64,000 nt of DNA from an uncultured Alphaproteobacteria bacterium (GTDB lineage: Bacteria > Pseudomonadota > Alphaproteobacteria > Geminicoccales > Geminicoccaceae). The translations under genes and the position numbers were made by a program. The notes under the pieces were generated by a model that saw nothing but the letters and a program-made list of their open reading frames with translations, made no database searches and was not told the DNA's origin. Shown piece by piece: positions 62,621 through 64,000 of this stretch (positions within the stretch are counted from its first letter, which is position 1; every line of letters starts with the position of its first letter). The stretch lies in contig CALKJU010000040.1 of NCBI GenBank assembly GCA_937995535.1, forward strand, positions 62,001-126,000, in the 5' to 3' direction.

Positions 62621-62875
62621 TCAGCCGCCCGTGACCGGAGGGAAGAACGCCACCTCGTCGCCGGGCCGAATCACCGCGTCCTCAGCGACGTAGGCCCTGT
62701 TGACGGCGAAGCGGACCACGCCCGGCTCGGCCAGCGCCTCGGCGAACCGCGGATGGCGTTCGCCCAACCATGCCGCGAGCGCACGCACGGTCGCGATCTC
62801 GCGCGGCGGATCGACCTCCTCCTCGGCGCGGCCGACCCGTTGCCGGAGCCAGGCGAAATAGCGGACCTTCAGCAT
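62621..62875 (-). CDS. moaD: molybdopterin synthase sulfur carrier subunit MoaD
   Basis: 84 residues from the ATG at 62875 (upstream extension rejected). Ubiquitin-like fold with the C-terminal GG in PPVTGG, where the thiocarboxylate forms. VRYFAWLRQRVGRAEEEVD and FAVNRAYVAEDAVIRPGDEVAFFP are typical. It lies 8 nt after pgsA and 4 nt before moaE. Confidence 0.95.
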   Translation of the reverse strand: MLKVRYFAWLRQRVGRAEEEVDPPREIATVRALAAWLGERHPRFAEALAEPGVVRFAVNRAYVAEDAVIRPGDEVAFFPPVTGG

Positions 62876-62883
62876 CCCTTCGC

Positions 62884-63474
62884 TCACCGTGGCGCGGGCA
62901 CGCCCTTGGGCGGGGTCGTGCGCGCTGGTTCGGCCAGCATGTGCCGCAACCCGGCCTGGAGATAGTCCCAGCCGGTGACGAGCGTAAGGCCGGCGGCGAC
63001 CCACAGGCCGACCCAGCCGATCCAGGCCACGGGCAGCCAGACGGGGCCGGCCTCACCGACGAGCAGGAAGCCGATCGCCACCATCTGCACCGCCGTCTTC
63101 CACTTGGCGAGGCGGCTGACCGGCAGCCCGGCGCGGACCTCGGCCATGTACTCGCGCAGCCCGGAGACCATGATCTCGCGCAGGACGATGACGAGCGCCG
63201 GAAGCAGCGGCGCCCGATCGAATCCGACCAGCATCACCACCGTGGCCCCGACGAGCAGCTTGTCGGCGACCGGATCGAGCCAGCGCCCGAACGGCGACTG
63301 CATCGCCCAGGCACGCGCCATGTAACCGTCGAGATAGTCGGTGGTCGCGGCGACGACGAAGACCAGGCAGGCGAACCACCTTGCCCAGTCCCCCTCGACG
63401 TAGAACAGGGCGACGAGGACCGGGACGAGCAGCACCCGACTGACGGTGAGGAGGTTCGGGGGACTGCTCAGCAT
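62884..63474 (-). CDS. pgsA: CDP-diacylglycerol-glycerol-3-phosphate 3-phosphatidyltransferase
   Basis: 196 residues from the ATG at 63474. The CDP-alcohol phosphatidyltransferase motif DX2DGX2AR-X8-GX3DX3D is complete (DYLDGYMAR, then GRWLDPVADK, about residues 45-70). Five to six helices; PNLLTVSRVLLVPVLVAL starts the first. Makes phosphatidylglycerol phosphate in the inner membrane. uvrC-pgsA is a classical pair. The basic Pro-rich C-terminus is a little longer than usual. Confidence 0.95.
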   Translation of the reverse strand: MLSSPPNLLTVSRVLLVPVLVALFYVEGDWARWFACLVFVVAATTDYLDGYMARAWAMQSPFGRWLDPVADKLLVGATVVMLVGFDRAPLLPALVIVLREIMVSGLREYMAEVRAGLPVSRLAKWKTAVQMVAIGFLLVGEAGPVWLPVAWIGWVGLWVAAGLTLVTGWDYLQAGLRHMLAEPARTTPPKGVPAPR

Positions 63475-63487
63475 GGTCGTTCCGGTG

Positions 63488-64000
63488 TCAGCCGCCTTCG
63501 TGGAAATGGTCGTAGATCGCCTTTGCGACAGCCTTACTGACACCCGGCACCCGCTCGAGATCGGCGAGGCCGGCCTGGCGCACACCCTCGGCCGAGCCGA
63601 AATGGGTGAGCAAGGCCCGTTTGCGCATGGCGCCGATGCCCGCCACGCCGTCGAGCGCCGAGCGGACCAGCCCCTTGGCGCGCCGTCCCCGGTGCGTCGC
63701 CACCGCGAAGCGGTGCGCCTCGTCGCGCAAACGCTGCACAAGGTAGAGCACCGGGTCCTTCGGGTCCAGCGCGATCGGGTCGCGGCCCGGCAGGAACAGG
63801 CGTTCGCGGCCGGCATGGCGGTCAGGCCCCTTGGCCACCGCGACCACGGCGAGATCGGTCAGATCGAGCTCGCCCAGCGTCTCCAGTGCAGCGTTGAGCT
63901 GGCCTTGGCCGCCATCGATCAGCACCAGATCCGGCCAGGAACCGCCCTGCCGTTCCGGATCCTCGCGTACCAGCCGCTGGAACCGCCGGCGCAGGACCTC
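63488..64000 (-). CDS. uvrC: excinuclease ABC subunit C, 3' end only (start beyond right edge)
   Basis: The last 170 residues. [28 protein letters not shown] and [13 protein letters not shown] belong to the RNase H-like 5'-incision domain of UvrC, and the C-terminal (HhH)2 follows ([23 protein letters not shown] split, then [19 protein letters not shown]). Nucleotide excision repair, incising both sides of a lesion with UvrB. 13 nt before pgsA. No defect visible in the part present. Confidence 0.95.
   Translation of the reverse strand, partial: EVLRRRFQRLVREDPERQGGSWPDLVLIDGGQGQLNAALETLGELDLTDLAVVAVAKGPDRHAGRERLFLPGRDPIALDPKDPVLYLVQRLRDEAHRFAVATHRGRRAKGLVRSALDGVAGIGAMRKRALLTHFGSAEGVRQAGLADLERVPGVSKAVAKAIYDHFHEGG

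Overview
This is a high-GC (visibly about 70%) window from an alphaproteobacterium, most likely a member of the Rhodospirillales/Geminicoccales side of the class. The evidence is the housekeeping gene set and its order (engB-argB, relA/spoT-rpoZ, smpB-dapA-slt, uvrC-pgsA-moaD-moaE) and an ELM1/DUF1022 gene. The species assignment is inference. No rRNA, tRNA, CRISPR array, insertion sequence or prophage gene was found. There is no gene-free stretch longer than about 220 bases.

Region A (1-16429, all minus strand) is a nine-gene operon for long-range electron transfer. In transcription order it encodes: a DUF928-like exported protein; an octaheme cytochrome with HEAT/TPR repeats; a cytochrome c554-like pentaheme; a cytoplasmic fusion of an FAD/NAD(P)H oxidoreductase, two cyclic-nucleotide-binding domains and a four-cluster ferredoxin; a five-helix membrane protein; an FHA-TM-decaheme protein; an exported two-domain HbpS/GlcG-like protein; a 596-residue outer-membrane barrel; and a large cytochrome with at least ten hemes that runs off the left edge. 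Together they carry 32 CXXCH motifs plus one CX4CH. The set looks like a route from cytoplasmic reductant through the periplasm to an outer-membrane porin-cytochrome conduit. A perfect CRP-type operator, TGTGA-N6-TCACA, sits in front of the operon at the -41.5 spacing from a possible -10 box. The gene just upstream is a CHASE2 class III nucleotide cyclase. Cyclic nucleotide production, a cNMP-regulator site and a cNMP-binding oxidoreductase therefore sit side by side.

Region B (16627-24792, minus) holds the cyclase and a Tol/TonB-like energised envelope system: ExbB, two ExbD proteins (one with the proton-carrying Asp replaced by Asn), a TonB-like protein ending in a DUF4384 domain, and an OmpA-family protein. 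Upstream lie a pseudokinase-BON-DUF4384 membrane protein and a lipoprotein.

Region C (25015-34330) holds two caspase-like (C14) proteins, one with SH3 and formylglycine-generating-enzyme-like domains, the other with SEL1 repeats next to a radical SAM protein whose auxiliary-cluster region lies N-terminal. A two-domain glycosyltransferase and a coiled-coil protein sit between them. Region D (34514-41288) is a surface-modification island with three sulfotransferases, a GT8-like glycosyltransferase, an LpxL-type acyltransferase, an ELM1-family protein and a 2OG-Fe(II) oxygenase.

Region E (41301-64000) is mostly housekeeping: argB, engB, an outer-membrane MipA-like protein, a class III aminotransferase, dodecin, a ComM-type ATPase, DUF2062, relA/spoT, rpoZ, a NYN protein with a strongly acidic tail, a family 5 uracil-DNA glycosylase, a hydrolase, motA/motB, smpB, dapA, a soluble lytic transglycosylase, rhomboid, an orphan molybdopterin-binding hydroxylase large subunit, a dual-specificity-type phosphatase, moaE, moaD, pgsA and the 3' end of uvrC.
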